Assembly (NCBI GenBank): GCA_029964075.1
Contig: CM057145.1
Span: forward strand, 2,604,001 to 2,668,000
DNA: 64,000 nucleotides
Direction of reading: 5' to 3'
From: Patiria pectinifera
Taxonomy: Eukaryota; Echinodermata; Asteroidea; Valvatida; Asterinidae
Each line of letters opens with the position of its first letter. The first letter of the stretch is position 1. Under the pieces are notes generated by a model. That model did no database searches. It saw only the letters and a list, made by a program, of their open reading frames with translations, and was not told the DNA's origin. Position numbers and translations under genes: made by a program. Of the stretch, positions 1 to 11,400 are shown piece by piece.

Positions 1-230
1 TACAATATAGTAATGAAGGTAAAGACCATGGACCATTATTGTAGCCATTTTTGTACACAATTATTTAAGTGAGGAAATATTGGTGTTTTTTTTTCCAAAC
101 AAAAAGTTTAGCTTTTTACAAAATAAAATGTGATGCCTAGGTAATTCTTCAAACACAATGTGCAGTACAAATAGCAGCATTTAATCACGTTTTACCAGAT
201 GCGCCGAGGTTTGTCTAGATCACAAATGTC

Positions 231-2058
231 TTACTTGTTCTGTGTCTTTTCCTTGGTTGATGCCGCCTTGCTATCTTTGTTCTCCTCGTCAACTCCTGCA
301 TCTTGACGCCTTTCTGGCTCGGGTCCAGCTGCTTCGTCTCTTGATTCATTCGTTACTAATACAAGCAGGAAAACAGAGTGCATCATATCGTTTATAAATG
401 GTTTGAACTAATATGTTTAATTCGGTTTTTAAATGAGCAGGTGTTTTTAATGACCTATTTGCTGTCAAATGCGTGTGTTCTGATTTCAAAAATTAGTCCT
501 CACTTCTAGCGTACCTGGTACATTTCGGGCCAAATCAGTCAACCCGATGGCCTCCAATGCTCGTCTCAGCTGCTGAGCTGCTTTGTCGCAATCCGTCGTC
601 TTTTCCCACCAAGTGAGTAGCATGTGGCGGCCAGCTTCATTGCTGCCTTCGTTGCTGGATTGGATGTCTGCAATTTCCGCTTCTTCATATCCTAGATGTT
701 CAGCTAGTTCCTTCCATGATGATTCACTTTTCGAAGACAAGTCCTTGAGGTACTCATCATCAATGTTGGCTTTGTCTACCAAAATAATGATTAACTTTAG
801 TGAAACATTCTCAAATGCGTCCACCACCGTATAAGTTACCAAAGTAAAGAAATTATATTATTACCTAAAGCTAAAACCAAAAAAAATATACCTTTCTTCT
901 TAATTAATATATCAAATAAAGATTCAGTTTATTTACTTGAAAATTCTATTCCCACATTTTGTAGTTTACCTTTTGATACACTGTCATCATTTGGACCATC
1001 TACTGAAAGATGGAGAGAGATGATTTCATCCTTGCCGACACCATTCTCCTCAAGTGTGAGTAGGTCACACAGCTACCAAAGTGAATAGTGTTTGAAAATA
1101 AGTTAAACGATCAGAGGGAAACACAGTGGATTTTCGTTATTTGTAAATTGAAATTATGTTCGTTTAACCTTTAGTATAGAGAGATTAATTGTAATGTGTT
1201 TGTGTATTTAACGTGTGTGTATCATCAATAAAAATAAAAGTGATTAAAACATGAAAATATGCGATTTTACATTTTATATTAACATTTGGAAAATCACATA
1301 ACACCAATATCTAAGATGGGATATTTCAAATTATCTGTATTGATATTAAAGTATACCTACCTGGACGTTTCTCCTGATGTACAGACGCTGATATCGTGCC
1401 TCAACGCCAATTCTCTTCTGGATTGTTTCCTTGAGAGATGTGACTGATGTCTCGGGATGGAGTTCAAAGTAAAGTGTCTTGGGGTTTTTTTTGAGAGGAG
1501 TCCGGACAAAGAGATGCAGTTTCTGTTTTACGTCTTTGGTAATACTGTGAAAATATGGGGAAAACACTGTGTAGTTTTAGAAATAAGTTATTAAACAATA
1601 TAACGAGATCAACGAAAAGTTAATTTTGAAGTTATAATCAGAGTGTCGCCCATTGTCACTGTCATTATTCTAATAAAAGTGCATTTTATCGTTAAAACCG
1701 TTTAAACTTTTAAACAAATTGGAAATAATCAAACATCAAACAATCCTTCAAATACAGCTACAGTTCCCATATAGCAATCATTTGTCTTAATGTATAAACG
1801 TATATATGTCATAGCTGTTTACCTCTGACTTTCTTGTTTACACCTCCAATGATTTTGAATCCATCGTTTCGATGGTCTCCTCTGTGCACATCTATCATCA
1901 GAAGATGTTTTCCTGTAATGCAGTCCAGACAAGAAAGCTTGTTTCCTCCTTGGTTTGACTTTAGTCTTCCTGCTGATGAGTTTGGTGTTGGAGTGATTGT
2001 ACACGACGGCTGTTGCCTTAATGTATGCATCCAACTGCTGAACAGTCTTTTGAGGCAT
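231..2058 (-). CDS. Ubiquitin-like domain plus death-domain protein, 302 aa, five exons
   Basis: Model on the minus strand: exons 2058-1823, 1544-1361, 1072-970, 775-515 and 355-231. Every junction is GT/AG and the phases add up to 302 codons plus TAA. Residues 1-78 are basic (rich in K, R and Q) and unassigned. About 84-158 resemble a ubiquitin fold: a KLHLFVRTP first strand, then LKETIQKRIGVEARYQRLY, then ISLHLSVDG. About 183-258 are a death domain, with the WKELAEHLG helix, MLLTWWEK and LRRALEAIGLTDLARNV. Residues 262-302 are a charged tail. Death domains form homotypic complexes in apoptosis and innate signalling; the Ubl may bind ubiquitin receptors or mimic ubiquitin (inference). The last four exons are firm. 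The first exon is weaker: another frame is open across it and an alternative acceptor at 1566 would fit that frame, so the N-terminus needs a transcript. Confidence 0.72.
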
Positions 2059-2465
2059 CTTGGTAGTAATCACGTAGAAGTTCTCTCACTGAACGAATAT
2101 GAAGGAAACGTTTGTTATAGAGTGCAAGACTGCACATTGACCACATGTGGGCGTTGTATTGCAATCATACGAACCCGCGTCCCTTAAAGGGCATGTCAAA
2201 TTATATGCGATCTCATAGGAGACCTTACGGCGACCAAAACTATTTCGATCTCAAGTGGCCAGAAAGCAGCTCAAGCTACGCTCATGCTGCGCTCATCCTG
2301 CGCCTACGATGCGCTCAACTCGCTCTCTATGCGCCCATATCAAGCCCAACTACTCGATCTAGTCGCTGCCGCTGCGCTGTCTCTGCGCTCACACTACGCT
2401 CTGCTCGCTGTTGATATGTCCTAGTAGCTCGCGTGGCGCTCTCTATCCAACCAAAATACGCTCAC
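2059..2465. other. Upstream region of the death-domain gene with degenerate TGCGCTC/TACGCTC repeats
   Basis: No convincing coding sequence. From about 2275 to 2410 the plus strand has many scattered copies of (C)TGCGCTC and (C)TACGCTC, a cryptically simple stretch that produces spurious open frames. A promoter for the minus-strand death-domain gene should lie here, but I see no clear TATA box on that strand. Confidence 0.4.
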
Positions 2466-2549
2466 GTGACGTCACTTGCGCTGTATAAATACCACGACAA
2501 AACGGTCAGTCCGCAGTCCAGTTTCAAATGTATTCGACAAGTTTATCGC
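2466..2549 (+). promoter_or_regulatory. CRE plus TATA promoter-like cassette, copy 1
   Basis: GTGACGTCAC (a CRE-type palindrome) at 2466-2475 is followed by TATAAATA at 2484-2491 and a TCAGT initiator-like site near 2506. The next ~40 bases are shared almost exactly with a second copy at 5616. The layout looks like an RNA polymerase II core promoter. No long reading frame follows, so it may drive a non-coding or transposon transcript. Confidence 0.5.
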
Positions 2550-3297
2550 AGTCGAGTTACTTTCTGCTTTGCGCCAAGGCTGCGTCAATGCCAGGTCAAT
2601 GTCGCACGATTCACGCTCGCACAGCGCCCGAGTTGCGTCATTACGGCGCCCTGCCAAAGTGCAGAGGTGTTGCGATTGTTTTGAGCATGTTCAACAACTT
2701 TGGCGCTCATCGGAGACCATTAAGACCCTCCGGCACCCATCAGGCGATCTTGTAGTTCTCATTGCGATCTTGTAGTTGTTGTTGCACCACAGTCATTTTT
2801 CAAGGACGAAGTGAGAGCACATACATGATCGCAGACAGTTTGACATTGCCCTAAAGGTGCAATAAATCAGCCTGGATAGGCCTACATTTTGCCTGCTTGC
2901 GCATAGTTTGGCCCTTGCTGAATTCCCTTGACCTCGTGCGCACGAGACGAAATAAAACTTGCCAGCTAGCTCTATCTACCTGCACGATTCAATGAAACGT
3001 GACGACTAAACTTGTTTATAGCAAGGTGGTAAACAAATGAGAAGATGTATCATTTAAACGTCTGGCATGTTAATTAATAAAACGATGAAATGCAGTTCAA
3101 GGGATTATAATTTGTTGACATATTCCTAGCCTTTTGAGCTATGTCACACCAAGTTTGTAGTTATCTCACACAAGTTGGCAAACTTCCAAACTTCAATCTG
3201 CAGTCATTATGTTGGCCATTGACTACCCAATTCCTCAATTGTTGCTATCGTGAAGACGATTAAGCAATGAATAAAATGTTGAATAAGACCAACATTT

Positions 3298-3440
3298 AAC
3301 AGTTGTTGACTGATGTGATGTGGGATATGACGTTTTGAACACCCGAGGGACGCATAGCGCCCGAGGCGAAGCCGAGGGTGCTATGCGTCCCCGAGGGTGT
3401 TCAAAACGTCATATCCCACATCACATCAGTCAACAACTGT
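3298..3440. mobile_element. Foldback (hairpin) element H5 with conserved GGCGAAGCC apex
   Basis: Arms of about 65 bp starting AACAGTTGTTGACTGATG are nearly perfectly complementary to the sequence ending CAGTCAACAACTGTT. The apex at 3362-3376 is CGAGGCGAAGCCGAG, identical (reverse strand) to the apices of hairpins at 8578, 25782 and 33957. It sits inside a dispersed repeat that is uninterrupted elsewhere in the window, so it is an insertion. Confidence 0.75.
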
Positions 3441-3441
3441 T

Positions 3442-4034
3442 TTGTCATACCTCTGTCTTGATGATGTGTTTTACTTGTTTTTCTAAGGGAAATTAAGGGT
3501 GGCAAACGTTTGGTGTTCGATGAGTCTTGTTCAAAAGCAAAATCTTTTATTTGTTGTTTGGAGCGGCTCAATAACCTTTTTTGGGGCGGAGAATCTGTGC
3601 CTCCGGGCTCAGCTGACATGTTGAGGCTGATGAGGATCGTATACGAAAAAACTAACTGTGTCAGCTCTGCATTTCCGAAGTTCTGAAGGCCTAGGCACCG
3701 TTACTAGAGTCAGTCAAAACGTAAACATAATCTTAATGCCGCTCGTCGCTGGCCGCCAAATTAAAGTAAATATCGTCTGCAAATGCACTGCTCCCTCACT
3801 GCTATACATTATATTGTGGAACGTGAAAGTACTGCAGGGTACCAGTGAGTACAAGTATAGTCTGGTTTAAACGCGGTCCGCGCATAATGGTTTGGACTGT
3901 GGGGCGGGGACTAGTCTACATGCATGTGATATCACAATGTGATATACAACGGGAGTGTGCCATGCATATTTATTGCCCGGTCAGGTGATCGTCCTGGGCC
4001 AATGAAAATACAGTATAAAGACAGAGGTATGACA
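3442..4034. mobile_element. Short TIR element, ~590 bp
   Basis: It begins TTGTCATACCTCTGTCTT (3442) and ends with the complement AAGACAGAGGTATGACAA (to about 4034). The flanks on both sides belong to the long repeat, so an insertion next to hairpin H5 is a reasonable reading. No transposase frame is visible. Confidence 0.55.
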
Positions 4035-4930
4035 AGGCCACATATTACACTGGCTACATGGACTTTGCCCATAAAGAATCTCATTCCTTAGAAAATTTAT
4101 CGAGGGGTATTAGACAGTTCAGTTTTCTGGAACAAGGTTTTTTTTCCTTGAAAAAGTCGCTTATTTTAAAGAAATCCATCTTTGGATGTGTTTTACATAC
4201 ATTATGACTATTATAGTTATTTCCTTTCTCCAAGGCTTTTAAAAATATGTATGGTCTGAGATTTCCATTTCGTATCAGAATTATAAACTAGAGACTTATA
4301 CGAGTTCGGTTTGAATGGCGAGCTTGTGCATGAAATAAGCACACACATATATAGACACACACACAAAAACAGTTTTTATTAAAAAAAACAAATCTATAAA
4401 GCTCAAGCCCAAAGGCATTGCAATGCAATTGAGTCGAGGCCTGGTGGGACAACAATGATTCTTTTCTTACGTTAAGAGCCCGTATAGAAAATCATTGGTA
4501 CATGTCAAACAACAACTTCCATGCGGTAAGGCAATGGTACTGTCAGGGTTTGCCGTGAAACCGCCATTTTGAAAGCTCGGCCATATTTTAAACTACATTA
4601 GGCCTACAAGTGGTATACACCAGTAATTAAATAGACCCAAAATGGCCCTTTGCCGGCAAATTAACGATATGGGGGTTGGTGGAAATGAAGGGCCCTAGCT
4701 TTGAAATGGTCTTCGAACTTGTATTTCTGGAAAATTAGGGATGAACACAAAGTATCTCTAATTTGCACTAGAGTGGCAGGATATTTTTTTTCTTCAAAAT
4801 GGCGATATGGGCTTCAGGACTGCTTATCTGCGAGGCGACATTTTTTCGTGAAGTCAGCCCAAATTAAGTCACTGTTCATCCCAAAGGGGAAAATAGAGAG
4901 GGTAAACAAGCTTTGATTTGATTTACATGT

Positions 4931-5613
4931 TTGTGTCTCAAACAGCAGTTGGAGCCATGAGCATTTCCGCGATCTATTTAGTGCGCATGCGTGACTGAGC
5001 AGACGTACATTTTGTTTCGCGGGATATCTGAAATTTTCTTGCCATAACTATCTCTTTTTAGACCGGTGCATCGTCACATTTTCACCTTTTTAAGTTTTTT
5101 TTTAATAATTCTTATTGCGATGTTCAATTTCGACAACGATTTTGGATGTTTTTAAAGACTTTTCTTGTTTGTGATATTGACGACTTGTTACGCAGTACTT
5201 TTTTAACCACATGCTAGCATAGTACTGTCGCGGCGCACGGCCGCACAGTGGCGTATTCACCAAGCTGAAAATTGGGGGTGAAGCCACTTTCTGCGCGCGC
5301 CCTATCTATAGGTACCTGGGAATCCAGGCACGACAGTGCACGCGCGCGTATTATAGTCGTACATGGGCCAAAAATAAGCAGAAATTGCGTTCGCGCTCTT
5401 TTCAGTGAAGTTCTGATCTGAAGCTGGTTGAAGTAAAACGTACGAAAACACTAGAAAAACAACCTTTGTTAGATAAAACGATTATAATAATTTAGCGGAA
5501 CATTGAAAAGAATCAGAAAAGACAGAAAGAGAGAAGTTCATTCTACTTACGCTAGTTTTATTCTAATAATCCCCACGAAAATAGCCCTCATACCGTTTCC
5601 TCACTTAAACATA
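4931..5613. other. Gene-free spacer
   Basis: Nothing codes convincingly. A CG-rich patch with GCGCGCG runs lies at about 5228-5350, embedded in AT-rich sequence. No RNA gene recognised. Confidence 0.3.
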
Positions 5614-5615
5614 CC

Positions 5616-5692
5616 GTGACGTCACTTGCGCCGTATAAATACCACGACAAAACGGACAGTCCGCAGTCCAGTTTCAAATGTATTCGACAAGT
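5616..5692 (+). promoter_or_regulatory. CRE plus TATA promoter-like cassette, copy 2
   Basis: GTGACGTCAC at 5616-5625 and TATAAATA at 5634-5641 have the same 18-bp spacing as copy 1. The downstream ~45 bases match it with two obvious substitutions. Copy B of the long repeat follows directly, which suggests the cassette belongs to the 5' end of the repeated unit. Confidence 0.5.
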
Positions 5693-5694
5693 TT

Positions 5695-6056
5695 GCGTGT
5701 ACTGTACCGGTTTCCTACGCCGATATCCTTCAATTAATAAGGTTCCGTTTCGTTGGTATCGCCAGTATGAATCAATATGCAACACTGGCCTGAGTTTGGC
5801 AGGCTAGGAAAGCAACATATGTGACCGTGCACCAACGCCGAGCGGCCCACGCATGCACAATACACCAGTTCAACAATGGAGTCAAAATCATACAGGCATG
5901 CGCATTGATTGGCCCATGCTGATTTCCCTTGACCTCGAGCGCACGGCACGAAATCAAACTTGTTTCCGCTAGATAGCTTCATCTTCCTTCACGATTCAAT
6001 GAAACGTGACGACTGAACTTTTTTATAACAAGGTGGTAAACAAAATTGGAAGATGT
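5695..6056 (+). repeat. Long dispersed repeat, copy B (5' part only)
   Basis: It shares CGGTTTCCTACGCCGAT, CAATATGCAACACTG, the TGGCCCATGCTGATT stretch and AAACGTGACGACTGAAC with copies D and E. It stops soon after GGTGGTAAACAAA and lacks the 3' part present in A, C and D. Confidence 0.7.
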
Positions 6057-7577
6057 CGTAACCAGGTCGGGTTTCAGTTCTTTTATCCGACAGGTTCCTT
6101 ACTCCAGCATTCATTTCATAACTTTTGTAACTCCGTGGTTGTGTCATTTCACATGTGAACAGCCATTGCGATCATGCTTTTTGCCTAGCGCCCTCTCGCG
6201 GCCAACCAAACTTTTTGTAGCACAGCGCGCGCCACCTAGAATTTTGCCCGCTACTTTTTAAACTATGCAAGGGGCGTAGCGGGCAGGCGAGTTTAACATT
6301 CCACGCGCTTTGTTTAAATTAGATAGCTGACATTCCGGGCGTTTCGGTATAGTTTTCTTGTATGGCTAGCTGCGAAATAACTTTGATTTCGATCCATCGT
6401 TGCAGCCAGAACACAATTTTCAGCACTTACACTCTCGACTAACTACAAATTTTGGGTGCGGCTCCCCGTCATAGCAGCAAAACAATTTTATAGTTCCGGC
6501 GTTGCCGGAACTGCAGTTTTCTGCACTGTTTTCGCCTATTTGTTGCCGATCTTTGATGTTTACATCGAGCACGGAGAGGAAGGCATGAACGTAGATCATC
6601 CCGAGTGGTGAGTAAATCCCTTGTCTGATATTTCACTTTTTTATGCCGGAATCTTGTTATGCCTGAATCTTTTTATGCCATCATTTTTATGCAACATTCT
6701 GGTCTTTTGTATGTTTCATTTATTGCCAGAAATTATCGCCGACAAAACAAAAACGGCCGGAAATTTGCCTTGTGATCACGACTGATTAATAACTTTTGAA
6801 ATTAATCTGTTTGTCGTGATTTGCAAGTATTTTTTGAATCAGCTTTTTCCATCTGATTCTCTATTAAATTTTTGCATGAGTGGCACGGCAACAAGGATTT
6901 TCCGTTGGCTTCGAAGATTTCGTGTAAACACCGTCGATTTATTTAAACACATTATTTCCTACTAATTTAATATTTTTTTTCGACAATTCCGGAAAAAAAA
7001 TGTTATCAGGTACTTTATTTGTGTGAATCTTCATGTTTCCTTTTGAAACAAATTTGTGACTTTTGCACAACACGAGCGCGCAAACTTTAACTGAAATCTT
7101 AGCGTTGCTATAATATTCATTTTTACAATTATTATTTGAAATAGACTTTCCCATTTCCCCCAAACTATCGGTTTTCTTTAAAGTGCTATGATCATTCAGA
7201 AATTTGTTATTAGGGCATGGAATATATTCTTACTTCATCAGTTTATAACATTTTTTGGTGAATAATTCATTTCTAATTTCGGATTTAAAATTGCAGTACA
7301 AGTATATAAAATATTCATATTTTTGCATAATTGCCATTTGAATAATTCTTGTATTAGGGCAACGTGGTAATTGATAAAACTACATGTATTCTTTGATTTA
7401 CAAATAAGGAAAACAGAGTTTCCCAAATTACTTTGAATTAAATATCTTTAATAATGTATTTTGATCTGGAAGTTTCCCGATAATTCATTAGTCATTTATT
7501 GCTTTTATGCATTCCAGATCCTATCCTTGAAGTGACAGTTCAGCCTATTTTCCCTTTTGACTGTCGTTCTTTATTTA
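6057..7577. other. AT-rich gene-free region
   Basis: Open frames are short and compositional. The only clear structure is a perfect 21-bp hairpin near 6492 (AGTTCCGGC, GTT, GCCGGAACT) and a few TATGCC repeats at 6640-6690. Confidence 0.35.
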
Positions 7578-8505
7578 TATAACCGACATACAGATCCTTG
7601 TCATTTGATTGGTGGAACTCACATCACGTGACATTTGTTATTGCTCCCATTCACGCCGCCGCTCAAAAAGTACTATCCGCCCATGGGGAATGGGAAATAT
7701 TATAACACCTCACCCACAGATTCTGTGTCTTGATTGGCCGAGAGCGAGTCTCATTGTTACTTTCTAATTTTTCTATCTTTCTGTGCACCGCCAAAAGTAC
7801 TACGCGCATAGCAACCAAAGTACTATACCATTAGCAACCAAAGTACTATTTCTACGGCGCGGTATTTGTGTGCAAATGCATGCTGGTGTGCGCGTTGCGC
7901 GTTGTGCGTAGCGCGTATTATTCCAAAGAGAGCGCGCCGCAGACTTGGGTTCGAACATTTGTGAAGGGGTAGTTTTTAAGAGAGAAATACATTTTCCACC
8001 AATTTTGTATTGAAATTGAAGTTTATTTCAACTGTGTTCAGATTTAAATAATTTTAAATATTAAAATCAAGCAGAATCTGTGGGTGAAGTGTTATAAAAC
8101 AAATATTGAATGCTTTATCTCGTGGTGAAATAAAAACTAGCCTCCCTCGGTTATCCATGGACCATTCTATTTTCCCTCGGCTTCCCCCTTGGGAAAATAG
8201 AATTATCCATGGATCACCTCGGGAGGCTAGTTTTACTACACCACTCAAAGCATTCAATATTTGTATACTATTCAACAGTTAGGATCATGACGCAGTATTT
8301 GTGTGCAAATGCATGCTGGTGTGTGCGTTCAGCGTTGCGCGTAGCGCGTATTGTTCCACAGAGCAAGCGCTACAGCGTTGGATTCAGACATTTTCGTGAA
8401 GGGGTGGTTTCAAAGGGAGAAATACATTTTCCTCCAGTTTTGTATTGAAATAAAAGTTCAAATATATAAAATGACAAGGATCTATATGTCAGTTATATAA
8501 AACAA
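7578..8505. mobile_element. Composite TIR element with internal duplication and nested hairpin
   Basis: Left end about TATAACCGACATACAGATCC and right end the complement (CTATATGTCAGTTATATA). Blocks 7857-8025 and 8290-8460 are diverged direct copies, both with TTTGTGTGCAAATGCATGCT and GTAGCGCGTATT. Hairpin H1 is nested between them. A shorter inverted relative with the same termini lies at 34043-34412. No transposase frame. Confidence 0.65.
8093..8275. mobile_element. Foldback element H1
   Basis: Termini TATAAAACAAATATTGAATG and the complement CATTCAATATTTGTATA enclose arms of about 75 bp that pair with each other (ACTAGCCTCCC/GGGAGGCTAGT, TCCATGGA on both sides, ATTCTATTTTCCC). The apex CTCGGCTTCCCCCTTGG is a decayed version of the exact 15-mer apex found in the other hairpins. 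Confidence 0.7.
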
Positions 8506-8680
8506 AAATTGAGTGGCTTTAAATTGTGACATGGGAGGAATATTATCGCTTGGTCAAATCTGGACTTTTCCATTTCACTCGGCTTCGCCTCGTGAAATGG
8601 AAAAGTCCAGATTTCACCTTGCGATAATATTCCTCCCATTCCACGCTGAGCCACTCAATATTTGTATAATATCCAACTTC
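8497..8680. mobile_element. Foldback element H2
   Basis: Termini TATATAAAACAAAAATTGAG and the complement CTCAATATTTGTATAATA. The arms (ATGGGAGGAATATTATCGC, CTGGACTTTTCCATTTCAC) pair closely around the apex CTCGGCTTCGCCTCG at 8578-8592. A close inverted copy (H4) lies at 33882-34055. Confidence 0.8.
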
Positions 8681-8924
8681 TTTATATACCCAAGTTCTAT
8701 ATACCCAAAGTTCATATATACTGTAATTCTTTTGTAAATGCCTAATAATTTGTATATATATTGTCTCATATTTGTGCTGTAAATAAAACATTTGATATTA
8801 TTGAGACAAACAGAAACTTCGCTCCAACCAAATTATTTTTTAGTGGAACCACTCGGTTGTAAGGAGAGTGCCACATTTTAAAATTAATATATCCCTCTCT
8901 CCCGGTTACACTGTATATTACAGA
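8681..8924. other. AT-rich spacer
   Basis: No gene. Degenerate ATATACCCAAGTT repeats occur near 8685-8715. Confidence 0.3.
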
Positions 8925-10110
8925 AACTTCTGACATATTAATCAAACGATGAAATGCAGTAAATGTACAAAGATTTATAATCTGTTGACATACCTTAGCT
9001 TTTTGAGTTATCTCATTAAGTTGGCAAACTTCTAAACTTCAAACAACAGTCATTATCATGACCAGCAAATACTCAGTCTTTACCATTGTGAAGACGAATA
9101 TTAAGCAAATTGATTGAAATGTTGATTAAGACAAACAGGTCTTGTTTCGTAAAAGGGCCACATATCACAATGCTCAATTTTTTTTTTCCTTTCTAAGAAA
9201 TATTTTATTGTGTCATTCCTTGGAAAAATACTAAGGGGCAAGAAAGGTTCAGGTTTCTTTAATTATTTCCCCCCTGGAAAAAAAGTCGCTAATTTTAAAG
9301 AAAACCATCTTTGGCAGTGTATTACATCCAGTATGCATTATTACTTTCGTTTCTCTACACATTTCAACAAATATGTACGGTCTGTGAATTTCATTTCGTT
9401 TCAGAAGTGTACACTAGAGATTTACCAGTTCGGTTTGAATGGCAAGGTTTGTGCATAAAATAGCCACACAGACAGACACAAAAACAGTGTTTGCCGAGGG
9501 AATATAATTTCTAAAGCTCAAGCCCGAAGGCATTGCCATGCTATTGAGTCAAGGCCTAGTGCGGCAACAATGACTCTGTTCTTATGTTAAGAACCCGTAT
9601 AGAAAATCATTGATACGTGTCAAACAACAACTTCCATACGGTTAAGGCAATGGTACAGTCAGGATTTGCCGTAAAGCCGCCATTTTGAAAGCTTAGCCAT
9701 ATTTTAAACTACATTAAGCCTACGGGTGGTGTACACCAGTAATTAGATAGGCCCAAAATGGCCTATGCCGGCCAAATCACGATTTGAGGGTTGGTGAAAA
9801 TGAAGGGCCTTAGCTCTGAAATGGTCTTGGAACTTGTATTTTTGGAAAATTTGGGATGAATTTGGACACAAAGTAGCTCTAATTTGGAATAAAGTGTCGG
9901 AATAGTTTTTTTCTTCAAAATGGCGATATGGGCTTCAGGACTGCTTATCCGCGAGGCGACATTTTTTGTAGTGTAAAGTCGACCCATTTTAAGTCACTGT
10001 TTAACCCCGAATGGAAAAGTAAGTAAAAGAGGGTATTCAAGCTTTAATTTGATTTACATGTAAGTGTCTCGATCAGCAGTTGGAGCAATGAGCATTTTCT
10101 TGATCTATTT
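8925..10110 (+). repeat. Long dispersed repeat, copy C
   Basis: It begins near ACAGAAACTTCTGACATATT and runs through the GTTGGCAAACTTC, GAAAACCATCTTTGGCAG, GCCCGAAGGCATTG and TTCTTCAAAATGGCGATATG landmarks shared with copies A and D. It lacks the first ~400 bp. No shared open frame. Confidence 0.7.
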
Positions 10111-11400
10111 TGAGGTTGCGCATTTCTCATTGATGCCTATAGTCTGCACCTATACAAACACACGTACAGAGTATGGAATCTGGGCTTCGGTTGCGGCCAC
10201 CCTGAAAGCCTTAATTAAATGATACTTTTCGGGGATGTGGATTAAATAATTTCTTTGAACGTATTTAAGCACAAGAACACCAGGCGCGTAGAAAGCTCAA
10301 AATCATTGGCCAGACTCATCGGAGTATTTTGCCAATCTCTCCCAAATGAAACGGTACTTCAGCCACTATCTCAGGGGCAACCTAGTCCGGTAATGTTGGG
10401 CTCAATATTGTGCATGAGAATCCCAAAACTAAGGTACTGACAACATGCAATACAAGAAAATAGACTGGCATCTGAAACAACCTGTCCAATAACTCTTCAG
10501 CGCTGCACCAATCAACTGTGCCAAACATATAATAGGATGTCAGGTACTAGTCTTTATTTTTACACATTTCTCCACAGCCAGCCACCAGACTAATGAGACT
10601 AAAGGAAGAACTCGGTCTTTTTAAACGGTTGGACCATGATTGGACATGTACCAGTCTAGTCTGTAGTCTCGTTTTTAAATCACTTGACTTCGCTATCATG
10701 TGCAAAATATTGAAGAAAAGTCTGCTTAGAAAATTGAGTTGAGTTTTTAAACTCGGTTGGTGACATGCCGAGGACCCTTTTTTTTTTTTGCCCAATGACA
10801 ATTTTTGAGAATTTTGCTGGCTACAGCTAGAGTGAGTAAAGTTGGCCTAATTTTGTTTTGATGGTTTTTGAGCAATCCAATTCCCAGTATGGGTGCGCCC
10901 TGAATATTACACTTACTTGTACAAAAGACATGTGCATGTACTTAGGGAATTTGATTCTTCGTACAGCTGTGTACTTTTCTTTATGCACAGATAATTAAAA
11001 TACCGAAGACAAATAGTTGACGCAATACAGTCAGCGCCACACGGAGTACCTTGTGAGAAAAGAAATACCAGGCAAGGCAAGATCGAGGAAGACACCATTT
11101 TGAAACAGTAGGGGCGAGGGTTCACAATTCAATATAAACAAAATGAAGAGTCAAGCATGCAATTACAAGAATGCGGTGAACAAGAATACATGTTGAAAAC
11201 GCAACTCTACCGCGAGCACGGATGTCACAGAGGCCAAAGGAACTGATCACAGATCCAAGATTGTTCAAATTTTACTCTCGACACAGTGCCTGCAGTATAC
11301 GTACCTGTTTGACTCTGGCCTTGTCTTTGCTTTGGCTGATCTCCGGACAGGTACCCGGCGGATTTCAGGAACTTTCTCCTCAGATTGCAATATACGTGCC
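10111..11400. other. Gene-free region with an old repeat shared with 47.0-47.5 kb
   Basis: Within about 10440-10720, landmarks such as ACAAGAAAATAGACTGGCA and ACCAGTCTAGTCT match 47040-47480, where a different element is inserted. The rest shows no gene. Confidence 0.45.

Larger units (their letters stand above)
2863..4930 (+). repeat. Long dispersed repeat, copy A (interrupted by insertions)
   Basis: Segments 2863-3293 and about 4030-4930 align with copies at 5695-6056, 8925-10110, 11497-12740 and 12880-13515. Shared landmarks include TTGACCTCG, CACGATTCAATGAAACG, CAAGGTGGTAAACAAA, TTCTTCAAAATGGCGATATG and GACTGCTTATC. Copy A is split by about 735 bp holding a hairpin element (3298-3440) and a TIR element (3442-4034). 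No reading frame is preserved between copies, so this is non-coding or long dead. Confidence 0.7.
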
